NCBI RefSeq assembly: GCF_003867075.1
Contig: NZ_CP032544.1
Location: 434,001 to 498,000 of the forward strand
Direction: 5' to 3'
Length of the DNA stretch: 64,000 bases
Origin: Tenacibaculum mesophilum
GTDB taxonomy: Bacteria; Bacteroidota; Bacteroidia; Flavobacteriales; Flavobacteriaceae
Shown: in pieces, positions 1 to 9,238 of the stretch
Layout of the letters: every line of letters starts with the position of its first letter
Numbering within the stretch: the stretch's first letter is position 1
Notes under the pieces: model-generated
Databases searched by the model: none
Told to the model about the DNA's origin: nothing
The model's input: the letters and a program-made list of their open reading frames with translations, nothing else
Made by a program: the position numbers and the translations under genes

Positions 1-256
1 GCTATTTCAGGATGAAACATGAATAAGGAATAAACACTTTCTTATATAACAGAGATTTTTTTGTAGTATGATTTGTTATTTGTACCTTCAAACTTTGAAA
101 AAGCAAAAGTAATCCTCACTACATTCCTTTTATTTTTTTAATAGAGCTAAGAGTACACTACGCATAGGTGTAAAAGTGTATTGTCGTGGTTTATGTGTTC
201 GGAAACACAAAGAGTAATTGTAAAAAAGTAACTACTAAAAATCTAAATAAATAATT

Positions 257-505
257 ATGACAAAGACAGAAAATAATAGGAAAGGGGTAATAGGTATTAC
301 CCAACAAGCAAGTTTAATAGATAAGAATATTGGTTCGTATAAAGAGCATTTTATAAACGAACATTTTGGATACACCGTAAAATTATCTAACGGAGTAATT
401 CGTATACCAAGAAAAACCGCTGAGGATTATGAGGTACAAAAAGGAATTGTTACTAATGAAAGAATAAAAGAAATAGCTAAAACCTATACATATCAAGAGA
501 TATAA
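257..505 (+). CDS. Hypothetical protein, 82 aa
   Basis: I do not recognise this family. The product is small, soluble and charged, with no signal peptide, membrane segment or Cys/His cluster. The ATG follows an A/T-rich stretch typical of translation starts in this genome, and a good intrinsic terminator lies 25 bases after the stop, so it looks like an independently transcribed real gene. The 250 bases upstream are non-coding and carry a small hairpin (TGTGTT/AACACA near 201-216). No function can be inferred from the neighbours. Confidence 0.6.
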   Translation: MTKTENNRKGVIGITQQASLIDKNIGSYKEHFINEHFGYTVKLSNGVIRIPRKTAEDYEVQKGIVTNERIKEIAKTYTYQEI

Positions 506-529
506 TTTATTTTAAAAGTTCGTTAAACA

Positions 530-567
530 GAAAACCATAACATTTTGTTGTGGTTTTCTATTTTTTA
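530..567 (+). terminator. Intrinsic terminator after the 82-aa gene
   Basis: An inverted repeat (GAAAACCATAACA ... TGTTGTGGTTTTC, 530-558) is followed by a T-rich run. A 19-base stretch (539-557) recurs exactly in the terminator at 2563-2592. Confidence 0.8.
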
Positions 568-643
568 AGCTTATTTTGATGATTATTTTGTTCGCTAATA
601 CTTAGTTAATCATCGCCCAAAATAAAAAACTAAAGCATCATTT

Positions 644-678
644 AAAAAGTAAAGTATTCTATGTATGCTTTTACTTTA
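644..678 (-). terminator. Possible terminator of the LysR gene
   Basis: AAAGTAAA (646-653) pairs with TTTACTTT (670-677). On the minus strand a short T run follows. It lies about 65 bases beyond the LysR stop codon. The stem is A/T-rich and weak. Confidence 0.35.
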
Positions 679-741
679 TAATGTGGAAAATTGTTAGTTT
701 ATAAATAAAATTTATAGAGTAATGGTTTGAGGGAAAAAGAA

Positions 742-1623
742 TCACGGTTTAAAATAATATCCGAAATTGTTAAATTTATTTGCCTTAAGTTTGTTTTTTG
801 AAAAATAATTAATGGTTTTTGCTATAGCAGGGTTTTGTAAGCTGTGCCTAGAGTAAGCTAAACCTACTTCTCTATAATAACGAGGGCCTTTATACGGCCT
901 AGTTTCAAAACCATACCAACCATCAATAAAATACTCAGGTAAAAAAGTTAAACCTAAACCCGCCATTAATAAAGTTAAAGTTTCAGTTTTTGTACTACAA
1001 TTACCTACAGTATTAATAGTTTTATTAGCAAAATTTAGGATAGAAATACATTGTTTATGAGCTTCACAAGGAGGACAATGAATGAAGTTTTCATCTTTTA
1101 AATCTGCTACCAAATCAATTTCGTTTTTGGCTAATAATTTATGTCCATTGGGAATACATAATAAATAATCTTCTTGCCATAGTGGTAAAAACAAATCTTC
1201 TTCTTTCTTCCATTCTTTAACTAATAAATTAATCTCATTATTTTCATTACAATGATTTACTGTCCAAAATACATTACTATTTAATTCATTAACCTTTTTT
1301 ATAAATTGTAGTTTGTATTCTTGTGGTAAACTATCTGCAATACCAATTTTAACCTCATTTTTAAACGCACTTTTTGTAAATATGTTAGGTAAATCATTTA
1401 ATTCATTTAAAATTCTTTTAGCTATGGGGTATAGGTAGTGTGCTTCGTTTGTAGGCTCGACACCTCGTTGATGTCTTTTAAATAAAGTACAATTCATTTT
1501 ACTCTCAAATAATTTTATTCCGTTAGAAATATTAGGTTGAGAAACAAAACATTTATTGGCCGCACGTGTAAGGTTTTTTTCTTCATATACAGCAATAAAA
1601 AACTTTAATAAACGCTCTTCCAT
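742..1623 (-). CDS. LysR-family transcriptional regulator with a cysteine cluster
   Basis: A 293-residue protein of normal LysR length. Residues 1-62 form the winged helix-turn-helix (LTRAANKCFVSQPNISNGIKLFE region), and residues about 90-290 form the periplasmic-binding-like effector domain. It is divergent from the SDR gene at 1774 across 150 bases, the usual arrangement of a LysR protein and its target, so control of that oxidoreductase is inferred. The effector domain holds Cys183, Cys186 and Cys192 close together, with Cys209 further on. This is roughly where OxyR carries its redox cysteines, so a thiol, peroxide or electrophile signal is possible but unproven. A TAnnTTTG-like -7 box (CAAAAATA on the plus strand, 1650-1657) precedes the gene. 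Confidence 0.85.
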   Translation of the reverse strand: MEERLLKFFIAVYEEKNLTRAANKCFVSQPNISNGIKLFESKMNCTLFKRHQRGVEPTNEAHYLYPIAKRILNELNDLPNIFTKSAFKNEVKIGIADSLPQEYKLQFIKKVNELNSNVFWTVNHCNENNEINLLVKEWKKEEDLFLPLWQEDYLLCIPNGHKLLAKNEIDLVADLKDENFIHCPPCEAHKQCISILNFANKTINTVGNCSTKTETLTLLMAGLGLTFLPEYFIDGWYGFETRPYKGPRYYREVGLAYSRHSLQNPAIAKTINYFSKNKLKANKFNNFGYYFKP

Positions 1624-1662
1624 TATAATTATAAATTATGATTAAGATACAAAAATAGTATT

Positions 1663-1692
1663 TTGAGTAGTTTTTTTTGAAATGTACCTTTG
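1663..1692 (+). promoter_or_regulatory. Bacteroidota-type promoter of the SDR gene
   Basis: TTG (1663-1665), 19 bases, then TACCTTTG (1685-1692) matches the primary sigma consensus of Bacteroidota. It lies in the LysR/SDR divergent gap, so a LysR operator is expected to overlap it, although I could not pick a clear T-N11-A box. Confidence 0.65.
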
Positions 1693-1773
1693 TAAAATCT
1701 AATAAAATAGTTAGCTAGTAGTAAAGTTGAATTTAAATTAGTATAAAAAATAATTATAACAAAGGAATGATTT

Positions 1774-2502
1774 ATGGAAGATAAAAAATTAGTAGTTATT
1801 ACTGGAGCTAGTTCTGGTTTTGGGTTAGAAATGGCTAAAATGTTTGCAGAAGACGGATACCCTCTTTTATTATTAGCAAGAAGGGTAGAAAAGATGGAGG
1901 CTTTAAACTTACCTAATACCTTGTGTAAAAAAGTTGATGTAACTGATAAAACGGGATTAGAAAAAGCAATAAGAGCGGCTGAAGCTGTTTATGGAGAAAC
2001 TGATTTATTGATAAATAATGCAGGGGTTATGTTATTAGGATCCATTGAAACACAAAATGCCAATGAATGGCAAAAAATGTTAGATGTTAATGTAATGGGA
2101 GTGATGCATGGTATGCAAACGGTAATACCAAGTATGAAGGCTCGTAAAGGTGGAACTATAATAAATTTGTCATCTATGGCAGGCTATCAAGCTTTTGAAA
2201 ATCATGCAGCATATTGTGCTAGTAAGTTTGGTGTTCGTGGGTTAACACAAACAGCGAGATTAGAGTTATCTCCCTTTAACGTGCGAGTAATAACAATTGA
2301 ACCTGGTGCGGTTAAAACAGAATTGCTCGAGCATACTACGGATGATACAATAATTAAAGGATATAATGAGTGGAAAGAGAGTGTAGGAGCTGTTAATATT
2401 ACTGCTAAAGATGTTGCTAAGACTATAAAGTTTGCATATGAGTTACCACAATCTGTGTTGTTAAGAGAAATTGTTATTTGCGATACTATGCAAGATGCTT
2501 AG
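1774..2502 (+). CDS. SDR-family NAD(P)-dependent oxidoreductase
   Basis: A classical short-chain dehydrogenase/reductase of 242 residues. It has the nucleotide-binding TGASSGFG motif (10-17), the structural NNAG motif (81-84), a catalytic Ser near 133-134 and the YxxxK pair Tyr147/Lys151. It is cytosolic and probably reduces or oxidises a small carbonyl or alcohol; the substrate is not predictable. It is divergently paired with the LysR regulator at 742-1623 and ends in its own terminator, so it seems to be a single-gene, LysR-controlled unit. Confidence 0.88.
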   Translation: MEDKKLVVITGASSGFGLEMAKMFAEDGYPLLLLARRVEKMEALNLPNTLCKKVDVTDKTGLEKAIRAAEAVYGETDLLINNAGVMLLGSIETQNANEWQKMLDVNVMGVMHGMQTVIPSMKARKGGTIINLSSMAGYQAFENHAAYCASKFGVRGLTQTARLELSPFNVRVITIEPGAVKTELLEHTTDDTIIKGYNEWKESVGAVNITAKDVAKTIKFAYELPQSVLLREIVICDTMQDA

Positions 2503-2562
2503 TCTTTTCTTTTAGGGTAACATTATTTTAGAATGAGATAATAAAATATAATATGCAATAAA

Positions 2563-2592
2563 AAAAACCACAACATTTTGTTGTGGTTTTTT
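2563..2592 (+). terminator. Intrinsic terminator of the SDR gene, possibly bidirectional
   Basis: AAACCACAAC and its complement GTTGTGGTTT flank a short loop, with A and T runs on either side. It can serve both the SDR gene and the converging fumC. It shares 19 bases with the terminator at 530-558. Confidence 0.85.
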
Positions 2593-2615
2593 TATATCTA
2601 TGGTAAGTAAAGCTT

Positions 2616-4019
2616 TTATGATTTTAAGCTACCTGTCATATCTTCTGGTTTTACCCATTCGTCATACTGTTCTGGAGTTACGTATCCTAAACGTACTGCT
2701 TCTTCTTTTAAAGTAGTTCCGTTTGCGTGTGCTGTATTTGCAATCTCAGCAGCTTTGTAATATCCAATTTTAGTATTTAATGCCGTAACTAACATTAATG
2801 AGTTATTTAATAACTCAGTGATTCTTGTTTGGTTTGGTTCAATACCAGCAGCACAGTTTACATCAAACGATACACAAGCATCCCCAATTAATTGAGCCGA
2901 TTGTAATACGTTAGCTGCCATCATAGGTTTAAAAACGTTTAATTCGTAGTGACCTTGAGTACCACCAACAGTTACCGCAACATCGTTACCCATTACTTGT
3001 GCACAAACCATAGTCATAGCTTCTGCCTGAGTTGGGTTTACTTTTCCTGGCATAATAGAAGATCCTGGTTCATTCGCAGGAATAATGATTTCTCCAATTC
3101 CTGAACGAGGTCCGGAAGCCATTAAACGAATATCATTTGCTATTTTATTTAATGAAACGGCTAATTGTTTTAGCGCTCCGTGAGTTTCAACTAATGCGTC
3201 ATGAGCAGCTAAAGCTTCAAATTTATTTTCAGCAGTTATAAATGGTAATCCTGTAAACTCAGCAATGTATTTAGCAACTAACACATCGTAACCAGCAGGT
3301 GTATTTAATCCAGTTCCTACCGCTGTTCCACCCAACGCTAATTGTGCTAAATGTGCTAAGGTGTTTTTTAAAGCGTTTAACCCGAAGTTTAATTGAGCAA
3401 CATATCCAGAAAACTCTTGACCTAAGGTTAGGGGAGTAGCATCCATTAAATGTGTACGCCCAATTTTCACCACATCTTTAAAAGCTTCAGCTTTTGTTTG
3501 TAAAGTATCACGCAATTGTTCAACACCAGGAATGGTTACTTCTACAATTTTTTTGTAGGCAGCAATGTGCATTCCAGTAGGGAAGGTATCGTTAGAAGAT
3601 TGCGATTTGTTTACATCGTCGTTTGGTTGGATGGTTTTTTCACCTTCACCAATTACATTCCCAGCGATTTCGTGAGCACGGTTAGCAATAACTTCGTTTA
3701 CATTCATGTTAGATTGTGTACCAGAACCTGTTTGCCAGATTACTAATGGGAATTGGTCGTCGTGCTTTCCAGCTAATATTTCATCACATACTTGTGCAAT
3801 CAAATCACGTTTTTCAGTAGCTAATACACCTAACTCAGCGTTAGTGAAAGCAGCTGCTTTTTTTAAGTATGCAAATCCATATACAACTTCTAATGGCATA
3901 GAGGCAGCAGGACCAATTTTAAAATTGTTACGAGAACGCTCGGTTTGTGCTCCCCAATATTTATCAGCAGGAACTTCTACTTGTCCCATTGTATCTTTCT
4001 CAATTCTATATTTTGTCAT
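2616..4019 (-). CDS. fumC: Class II fumarate hydratase
   Basis: Interconverts fumarate and (S)-malate in the TCA cycle, as a cytosolic homotetramer. The 467-residue product is the usual FumC length and carries the superfamily signature [11 protein letters not shown], the THLMDATP active-site region and the SQSSND substrate-binding segment. The reading frame is open upstream to 4058, but the family N-terminus is MTKYRIEKD, so I place the start at 4019. A -7 box (TAATTTTG on the minus strand, 4056-4063) lies 37 bases upstream of that start. It is a monocistronic unit converging on the SDR gene. Confidence 0.96.
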   Translation of the reverse strand: MTKYRIEKDTMGQVEVPADKYWGAQTERSRNNFKIGPAASMPLEVVYGFAYLKKAAAFTNAELGVLATEKRDLIAQVCDEILAGKHDDQFPLVIWQTGSGTQSNMNVNEVIANRAHEIAGNVIGEGEKTIQPNDDVNKSQSSNDTFPTGMHIAAYKKIVEVTIPGVEQLRDTLQTKAEAFKDVVKIGRTHLMDATPLTLGQEFSGYVAQLNFGLNALKNTLAHLAQLALGGTAVGTGLNTPAGYDVLVAKYIAEFTGLPFITAENKFEALAAHDALVETHGALKQLAVSLNKIANDIRLMASGPRSGIGEIIIPANEPGSSIMPGKVNPTQAEAMTMVCAQVMGNDVAVTVGGTQGHYELNVFKPMMAANVLQSAQLIGDACVSFDVNCAAGIEPNQTRITELLNNSLMLVTALNTKIGYYKAAEIANTAHANGTTLKEEAVRLGYVTPEQYDEWVKPEDMTGSLKS

Positions 4020-4105
4020 TTGGAATGATTTAAAATGCTTAAAATTAATGATGTTCAAAATTACAAATTCTAATAGTTTTTAATAGTGATTTTTATCAGA
4101 TTTTA

Positions 4106-4136
4106 TTGGAGGAAAAGAAAAATAGTTATAATTTTG
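4106..4136 (+). promoter_or_regulatory. Promoter of the 58-aa membrane protein
   Basis: TTG (4106-4108), 20 bases, TAATTTTG (4129-4136), followed by the ATG at 4165. It closely matches the Bacteroidota consensus. Confidence 0.6.
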
Positions 4137-4164
4137 TGGCATAACAATTATTAATAAGAAACAA

Positions 4165-4341
4165 ATGTTAGATTTTTCAGAATTTTCAGGATTGGTATTA
4201 TTCATGTTTATTTTTACAGCTGGATTTTGGTTGTTAATTTTCTTATTAACATTTGTAGTTCCTTACTGGATTGGTGGAACTATCTGGGAAAACATGAAGT
4301 TGAAAAGAGAAGCTAAAAAAGCTGCTGAAGAAGGTAAGTAA
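4165..4341 (+). CDS. Small single-pass membrane protein, 58 aa
   Basis: A short gene with a consensus promoter and a strong terminator. The product begins MLDFSEFSG, has one long hydrophobic stretch (about residues 9-35, rich in Phe, Leu and Ile, ending VVPYWIGG), and finishes in a basic, Lys/Ala-rich cytoplasmic tail (KLKREAKKAAEEGK). That architecture suggests an inner-membrane small protein. I do not recognise a family. The clean promoter-ORF-terminator layout makes it likely to be real. Confidence 0.7.
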   Translation: MLDFSEFSGLVLFMFIFTAGFWLLIFLLTFVVPYWIGGTIWENMKLKREAKKAAEEGK

Positions 4342-4360
4342 GCTTTTAATATGATATAAT

Positions 4361-4390
4361 AAAAAAGCTCGCAATTTTGCGAGCTTTTTT
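4361..4390. terminator. Perfect bidirectional terminator
   Basis: A perfect palindrome, AAAAAAGCTCGCAA followed by its complement around a TT centre. It serves the 58-aa gene on plus and the pentapeptide gene on minus. Confidence 0.9.
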
Positions 4391-4408
4391 ATGTATAAAA
4401 TAGAAAGC

Positions 4409-5179
4409 TTATCTTTTCATTAAGTATTTATTAAAACTTTTTCCGTTTATTTTAGTGTATTTAGAGTCTATATCAAAAGCTACTTCCATTCCAGTAATAT
4501 CAAACTCTCCTGATACTTTTGTGTATTTAATATTTAAGTCTTCTTCAAACTTTACATTTCTAAATGATACACCATCTTTAAATTCGGTATATTTAAAAAT
4601 AGCACTTTCATTGAAAACAGAGTTTTTAAAGCTTACAAAACGGTTAAAATCTGCATACTTAAATGTAGCTGGTTCCTCAAAAGAGGTGTTTTCGAAAGTA
4701 ATATCTCTATCAAATTTTGCGTACTTAAATGTTGAGTCACCTTTAAATTTAGTGTTAGAAAAGTTTGTGTTTCTCTCAAAATTTGAATATTTAAACATCG
4801 CTTTTTGTTCAAAAGTACAATCTTTAAATACAACAATATCTTCAAAATTAGCAACAAAAGTATATCCACTTTTCTCATGAGGAATGTAGGCTAAAACATC
4901 ATCATCAAAAACACAATTTACAAAAGAAACTTTATTTGTAATTTGTTTTTCAACGGTGTTAGATCCTCCATTATTCCACCAACTTTTTCTTTTAGGTAAT
5001 TTAGGTAACGCTTCATTCATAAAAGTAAAGTCTAATGTACCTTTAATAGTAGTGTTAGAAATTTCTATTGCTTTTCCGTTTTTAACATCTCTCATAATGT
5101 CAGATGCATTTATAACTTTTTGAGCAAAAGCAGTTGAAAAGCAAAGTAAAAGTCCTGTAATAGTAACTATAATTTTCAT
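4409..5179 (-). CDS. Secreted pentapeptide-repeat protein
   Basis: A 256-residue protein with a signal peptide (residues 1-19, MKIIVTITGLLLCFSTAFA, cleavage before Q). From about residue 95 to 225 there are tandem degenerate pentapeptide-type repeats recognisable as recurring F-x-N/Y-x-x-F patterns (for example FKYSNFERN, FKYAKFDRD, FKYADFNRF, FKYTEFKDG), which form a right-handed quadrilateral beta helix. It is probably periplasmic. The function is unknown; no catalytic motif is visible. It stands alone between two terminators. Confidence 0.75.
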   Translation of the reverse strand: MKIIVTITGLLLCFSTAFAQKVINASDIMRDVKNGKAIEISNTTIKGTLDFTFMNEALPKLPKRKSWWNNGGSNTVEKQITNKVSFVNCVFDDDVLAYIPHEKSGYTFVANFEDIVVFKDCTFEQKAMFKYSNFERNTNFSNTKFKGDSTFKYAKFDRDITFENTSFEEPATFKYADFNRFVSFKNSVFNESAIFKYTEFKDGVSFRNVKFEEDLNIKYTKVSGEFDITGMEVAFDIDSKYTKINGKSFNKYLMKR

Positions 5180-5298
5180 TTTTAATGGTTTTTTAAGTTC
5201 TATATAAAAGACAACTAACTTTTGGTTTTTGTGACACTTAAAAAAAAACAGTATTTAGTTTCCTAAATACTGTTAGTATATTTTCTTAAAAGAGGATA

Positions 5299-5571
5299 TT
5301 AGTTTACTGAGTCACTTAAACCAGCACCAGCTTTAAATTTAACTACGTTTTTAGCAGCAATTTTTATTTCTTTTCCTGTTTGAGGGTTTCTACCAGTTCT
5401 AGCAGCTCTCTTAGAAACAGACCAAGTTCCCCATCCAACTAAAGCAACTTTATCACCTTTCTTTAAAGTATTAGTTACGTTAGTAGTTAAAGAATCTAAT
5501 GCAGCTTTAGCGGCAGCTTTAGAAATTCCTGCATCAGCAGCCATCGCATCGATTAAATCTGATTTGTTCAT
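5299..5571 (-). CDS. hup: HU-family DNA-binding protein
   Basis: A 90-residue histone-like protein that bends DNA and compacts the nucleoid as a dimer. It begins [11 protein letters not shown] and has the beta-arm signature [12 protein letters not shown] near residues 60-71. The length and the sequence throughout are typical of the family. It is monocistronic, with a strong consensus promoter upstream. Confidence 0.96.
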   Translation of the reverse strand: MNKSDLIDAMAADAGISKAAAKAALDSLTTNVTNTLKKGDKVALVGWGTWSVSKRAARTGRNPQTGKEIKIAAKNVVKFKAGAGLSDSVN

Positions 5572-5623
5572 AATTTAAATAGATTTTAAAATTAATTAAT
5601 ATTTTTTTGCTTCAATAGCTCAA

Positions 5624-5653
5624 CAAATATAGACGGAACGCGAGATTGTGCAA
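5624..5653 (-). promoter_or_regulatory. Promoter of the HU gene
   Basis: On the minus strand, TTG (5653-5651), exactly 19 bases, then TATATTTG (5631-5624). This is a textbook Bacteroidota primary sigma promoter, fitting an abundant nucleoid protein. Confidence 0.75.
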
Positions 5654-5757
5654 GATTTGACTTGAAAAAAATACTCTTTTGTTAATAAGTTACCTTAAAT
5701 TGTTAATAACCACTCATCTTTTTTTGTTAAAAACGCTAAAACCCCATGGATAAAGGG

Positions 5758-6702
5758 CTAGAGAACTTTTGCATCTTTTTCGAATTGAAAACCGTTTAAT
5801 AAACTCTGAACATCCATTAACTTTTTACCAGAAATTTTAATTTGATGAATATTTAAGTAACCATCTGTAACAGCAATTTTTAACTCCTTTTTAGTGGTAA
5901 CGATAGCACCAACCTCAAGATTATGAGAAGTAGGGGCTTTACTAACTCCGTATATTTTAGCAGAAAGTTCATCATCTCCATTTACAATGGTAGTCCAAGC
6001 AGCAGGATATGGATTTAATCCGCGAATATGATTATAAATATCATTTAAAGATTTAGACCAATCTATCTTACAGTTATGAGGGTACAATTTTGGAGCAGAT
6101 TTCTCTTCTAATTCAGGTTGTTTAGTAGTTGTAACATCTCCTTTAGCAATTAAGTCTAAAGTTTCAGCAACTAGTTTAGCTCCTAAGTGCATTAATCTGT
6201 CGTGTAACTCACCAACAATTTCATCTCCTTTAATAGTTACCTCATTTTGTAATATGATTTCTCCTGTATCAATTTTACCATCAATAAAGAAAGTAGTAAC
6301 ACCTGTTTTCGTTTCGCCATTTATAATTGCCCAATTAATAGGTGCAGCACCACGATATTCTGGTAATAATGAAGCATGTAAATTAAAAGTACCATATTCT
6401 GGTAGTGCCCAAACGGATTTAGGTAACATTCTAAAAGCAACAACTACTTGTAAGTTAGCATCCCACTTTTTTAAATCTTTTTGGAATTCTTCGTTCTTTA
6501 AGTTTTTGGGTTGAAGAATAGGCAGGTTTTGAGAAAGTGCATATTTTTTTACAGCAGATTGATTAAGCTTACGACCTCTACCAGCAGGTTTATCTGGAGC
6601 AGTAATAACTCCTACTACATTATAATCATTCTCCACTAAATGCTGTAAAATAGTAGCAGCAAAATCAGGAGTTCCCATAAAAACGATGCGTAAATCTCTC
6701 AT
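5758..6702 (-). CDS. fmt: Methionyl-tRNA formyltransferase
   Basis: Transfers a formyl group from 10-formyl-THF to initiator Met-tRNA. It is 314 residues, the usual length. The N-terminal formyltransferase Rossmann domain starts RIVFMGTPDFAA. The catalytic region contains SLLPEYRGAAPINW near residue 110, with the N-H-D residues expected for formyltransferases, followed by the C-terminal oligonucleotide-binding domain from about 205. It abuts recQ with no spacer, so the two are co-transcribed. Confidence 0.95.
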   Translation of the reverse strand: MRDLRIVFMGTPDFAATILQHLVENDYNVVGVITAPDKPAGRGRKLNQSAVKKYALSQNLPILQPKNLKNEEFQKDLKKWDANLQVVVAFRMLPKSVWALPEYGTFNLHASLLPEYRGAAPINWAIINGETKTGVTTFFIDGKIDTGEIILQNEVTIKGDEIVGELHDRLMHLGAKLVAETLDLIAKGDVTTTKQPELEEKSAPKLYPHNCKIDWSKSLNDIYNHIRGLNPYPAAWTTIVNGDDELSAKIYGVSKAPTSHNLEVGAIVTTKKELKIAVTDGYLNIHQIKISGKKLMDVQSLLNGFQFEKDAKVL

Positions 6703-8589
6703 TTATTTTAAAAAGTATTTATTGTTTTTTGTGTGTATTTTTTCTTCGGAAAGAAGCTCTCGCAAAAGTATTAAAATGTTCGTTTCTTTTTCATTTAATA
6801 GCGAGCAGATTTCAGTAACTGTATAGGTTTTTTCTTTTTGTAAGTTAGAAAGAATATCTTTTTGGCTTATACTAGTTTTGTTTTTTCTTTGCAAACAAAC
6901 ATCACAGATTCCACAACTTTGAGAGCTGTGTTCACCAAAATAGGAAAGAAGTTGTACGCTTCTACAAACCGAATTGTTTTCTATAAACTGAAGTAAGTCT
7001 CTATTTTTTTGTTTTTTCTGTTTAATGTATTGTTTAATGTTTAGAGAAATTCGGTTGATGGTTTTATCATCTTCTCTAGGGTGTAAAAAGAAAAGTTCCG
7101 AATTGTTAGTAGCTTTTGTATAAGCTATTAATTCTTTTTGAGCTAACTTTTCTAAAGTATTGATTACGAACCAAGAGGTAGTACCTAGCTTTTTAGCAAT
7201 GTAAAATTCATCAATTTTTACAGGGTTTTCAAAAATGCCACCATACATACGTAAAATTTGTTGGACAAAATTTTTAATTTGGGAGTTTTGATTTGTATGT
7301 GATATAACTTGTTTGTTTGAGGCTAAAAACTGAACTGTAGATTTTTGTTGGAAGCTATGATTTAATTCAATAATGCCATTATTATTGAGTATTTGAAGAG
7401 CATTGAATGTTTTATTGGGGATGAAATTATACTTATTACAAAAAGCTAAAAAATTAAAATCGAAAGCAGTTTCGATTAATTCACCTTTTGCAATTTGAAA
7501 ATGTTGATATAGTTTTTGGTGAATAGTTTTTATTTCATCAATGGTTGGTAATGATTTTTCAAGTAATTCACTACTTAAAGAAATATCACTATCGTTAGTT
7601 AATACTACAGGGAAAGACTTTACTCCATCACGTCCACCACGACCCGCTTCTTGAATGTAGTTTTCAATAGAAAAAGGTAGGTTAAGATGAATAACAACTC
7701 GAACGTTGGGTTTGTCTATTCCCATACCAAAAGCATTGGTAGCAACTATAATTGGAGTTTTCTCTGTCATCCAATTATCAAAAGCTAACTTTTTTTCTAC
7801 AGGAGAAAGACCTCCATGGTAAAAAGAACTTTTAAATCCATTAGCATTTAAGTAACTGCTAATTTCTTTCGTTTTACTACGAGTATTTACATATATAATT
7901 GAAGGAGCTTTTGTTTTAGTAAAAATCTGATTGAGCTTACCAAGCTTGTCTTCAGTTTTAAAAATTTGATAGGCTAAATTCTCTCTAAAAAAAGATTTTT
8001 TGAAAACGGTAGGTTTTTCTAATTCAAGAGAAGAAACAATATCTGAAATTACTTTTTGAGTTGCCGTAGCTGTTAAAGCAATTATAGGGGTTGTTGGTAG
8101 TAACTCTTTTAAAACAGTAATCTCTTGATAAGAAGGACGGAAATCGTGCCCCCATTCAGAAATACAATGTGCTTCATCAATAGCTATTAAGTTTACATTT
8201 AGTTGCTTTATTTTTTCTTGAATAAAACGAGATTGCAACCGTTCAGGTGAAATGTATAAAAACTTAGTATTTCCAAACCGAATATTATCAAAAAGTGTAA
8301 TAATATCGTCTTGTGAGCTTCCAGAAGATATTAAAGTAGCTTTTATGCCTTTATCAATAAGATTAGCAACTTGATCTTGCATTAAGGCAACTAAGGGAGA
8401 AACTACTATACAAACTCCTTCCTTAACCAATGCGGGTACTTGAAAACAAATAGACTTTCCACCTCCTGTAGGAAGTAAAGCAACAACATTGTTTCCTGTT
8501 AAAACTTCAGTAATTATTTCTTGTTGAGGTTTTCTAAAAGAAGTATAGCCCCAATAATGTTTTAATATTTGTAGCGATTTATCATACAT
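6703..8589 (-). CDS. recQ: RecQ-type ATP-dependent DNA helicase
   Basis: A 3'-5' superfamily 2 helicase of 628 residues. Walker A is in LLPTGGGKS (about 39-47) and the DEAH box is in AIDEAHCISEWGHDFR. The arginine-finger region YIQEAGRGGRDG is present. The RecQ zinc-binding cysteines appear in CRSVQLLSYFGE...CGICDVC, followed by a winged-helix segment. No obvious HRDC domain follows, and the C-terminus is short. It overlaps the upstream AAA gene by 8 bases and abuts fmt. Confidence 0.93.
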   Translation of the reverse strand: MYDKSLQILKHYWGYTSFRKPQQEIITEVLTGNNVVALLPTGGGKSICFQVPALVKEGVCIVVSPLVALMQDQVANLIDKGIKATLISSGSSQDDIITLFDNIRFGNTKFLYISPERLQSRFIQEKIKQLNVNLIAIDEAHCISEWGHDFRPSYQEITVLKELLPTTPIIALTATATQKVISDIVSSLELEKPTVFKKSFFRENLAYQIFKTEDKLGKLNQIFTKTKAPSIIYVNTRSKTKEISSYLNANGFKSSFYHGGLSPVEKKLAFDNWMTEKTPIIVATNAFGMGIDKPNVRVVIHLNLPFSIENYIQEAGRGGRDGVKSFPVVLTNDSDISLSSELLEKSLPTIDEIKTIHQKLYQHFQIAKGELIETAFDFNFLAFCNKYNFIPNKTFNALQILNNNGIIELNHSFQQKSTVQFLASNKQVISHTNQNSQIKNFVQQILRMYGGIFENPVKIDEFYIAKKLGTTSWFVINTLEKLAQKELIAYTKATNNSELFFLHPREDDKTINRISLNIKQYIKQKKQKNRDLLQFIENNSVCRSVQLLSYFGEHSSQSCGICDVCLQRKNKTSISQKDILSNLQKEKTYTVTEICSLLNEKETNILILLRELLSEEKIHTKNNKYFLK

Positions 8590-9124
8590 CGTGTTTTAAC
8601 GAATGTAAAATAAAATCACAGCGCTCTTGTACCGAACCAAAAGGAACATCAATAATATTATAGCCTACTTCCTCGTAAGCTTCTTTTAAAAAGGTATCTA
8701 TTTTCACTGATTGCTCGAAGGTTTCATAACGTTCGTTGTCAGATTTATAAATAGCCTCCCAAGGAGCGCACATAAATACTTTATTGTATAAATATTTATT
8801 GCTTTTTTTAATAAAAACATCTGGGTAGTCAGAACCTAAATAATTCATATAAGCGTGTACATCAGGAATCCCTCTATCAAAAAAGATAATCTCAGCATCA
8901 CTTTGGTGAGCTTCTAAGTACTGTTGCTCTCTTCCTTCTAATAATAGTTGGCTAAATAATAAAGGTTGCTCTAAAAAAAGTTGATCAATACCATCTTTTT
9001 GAGCTTTAAGTGTAACCTCTCTTGAAATCTCTGGCATACATTCATATCCACGTCTAATAAATTCTCTTAAAATAGAGGATTTACCTGTACCAGGACCACC
9101 TATTAAAACTATTTTTTGTTGCAT
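8582..9124 (-). CDS. Small AAA/NadR-like P-loop ATPase
   Basis: A 180-residue P-loop protein of the AAA_28 (NadR/Ttd14-like) type. Walker A is IGGPGTGKSS (about 8-17), and a Walker B-like Asp is in IIFFDRGIPD (about 80-89). Members resemble nucleotide or nucleoside kinases, but the substrate is unknown. It is the first gene of the AAA/recQ/fmt operon; the functional link with recQ is not evident. Confidence 0.8.
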   Translation of the reverse strand: MQQKIVLIGGPGTGKSSILREFIRRGYECMPEISREVTLKAQKDGIDQLFLEQPLLFSQLLLEGREQQYLEAHQSDAEIIFFDRGIPDVHAYMNYLGSDYPDVFIKKSNKYLYNKVFMCAPWEAIYKSDNERYETFEQSVKIDTFLKEAYEEVGYNIIDVPFGSVQERCDFILHSLKHDV

Positions 9125-9168
9125 GGGGCAAAAATAAAAGTTTCAAGTTATAAATATAATAAATAGTG

Positions 9169-9176
9169 TAATTTTG
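9169..9176 (+). promoter_or_regulatory. -7 element before the DUF493 gene
   Basis: TAATTTTG matches TAnnTTTG, 62 bases before the ATG at 9239. No convincing -33 TTG is seen. Confidence 0.4.
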
Positions 9177-9238
9177 TGCATCATCACTACATGCTTTAAA
9201 TTTTTGATGAGTTTTTATAAAATAGTAATTTCTGAGTT

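Noticed and set aside
1..111. A possible gene start on the minus strand at the left edge (ATG at 20-18, MFHPEIA) with a TACTTTTG box at 111-104
   Set aside because: Only six codons are inside the window, and the -33 box is missing, so I could not support a gene.
3516..4083. Plus-strand open frames opposite fumC
   Set aside because: They are mirror frames of a well-conserved gene, with no promoter or recognisable product.
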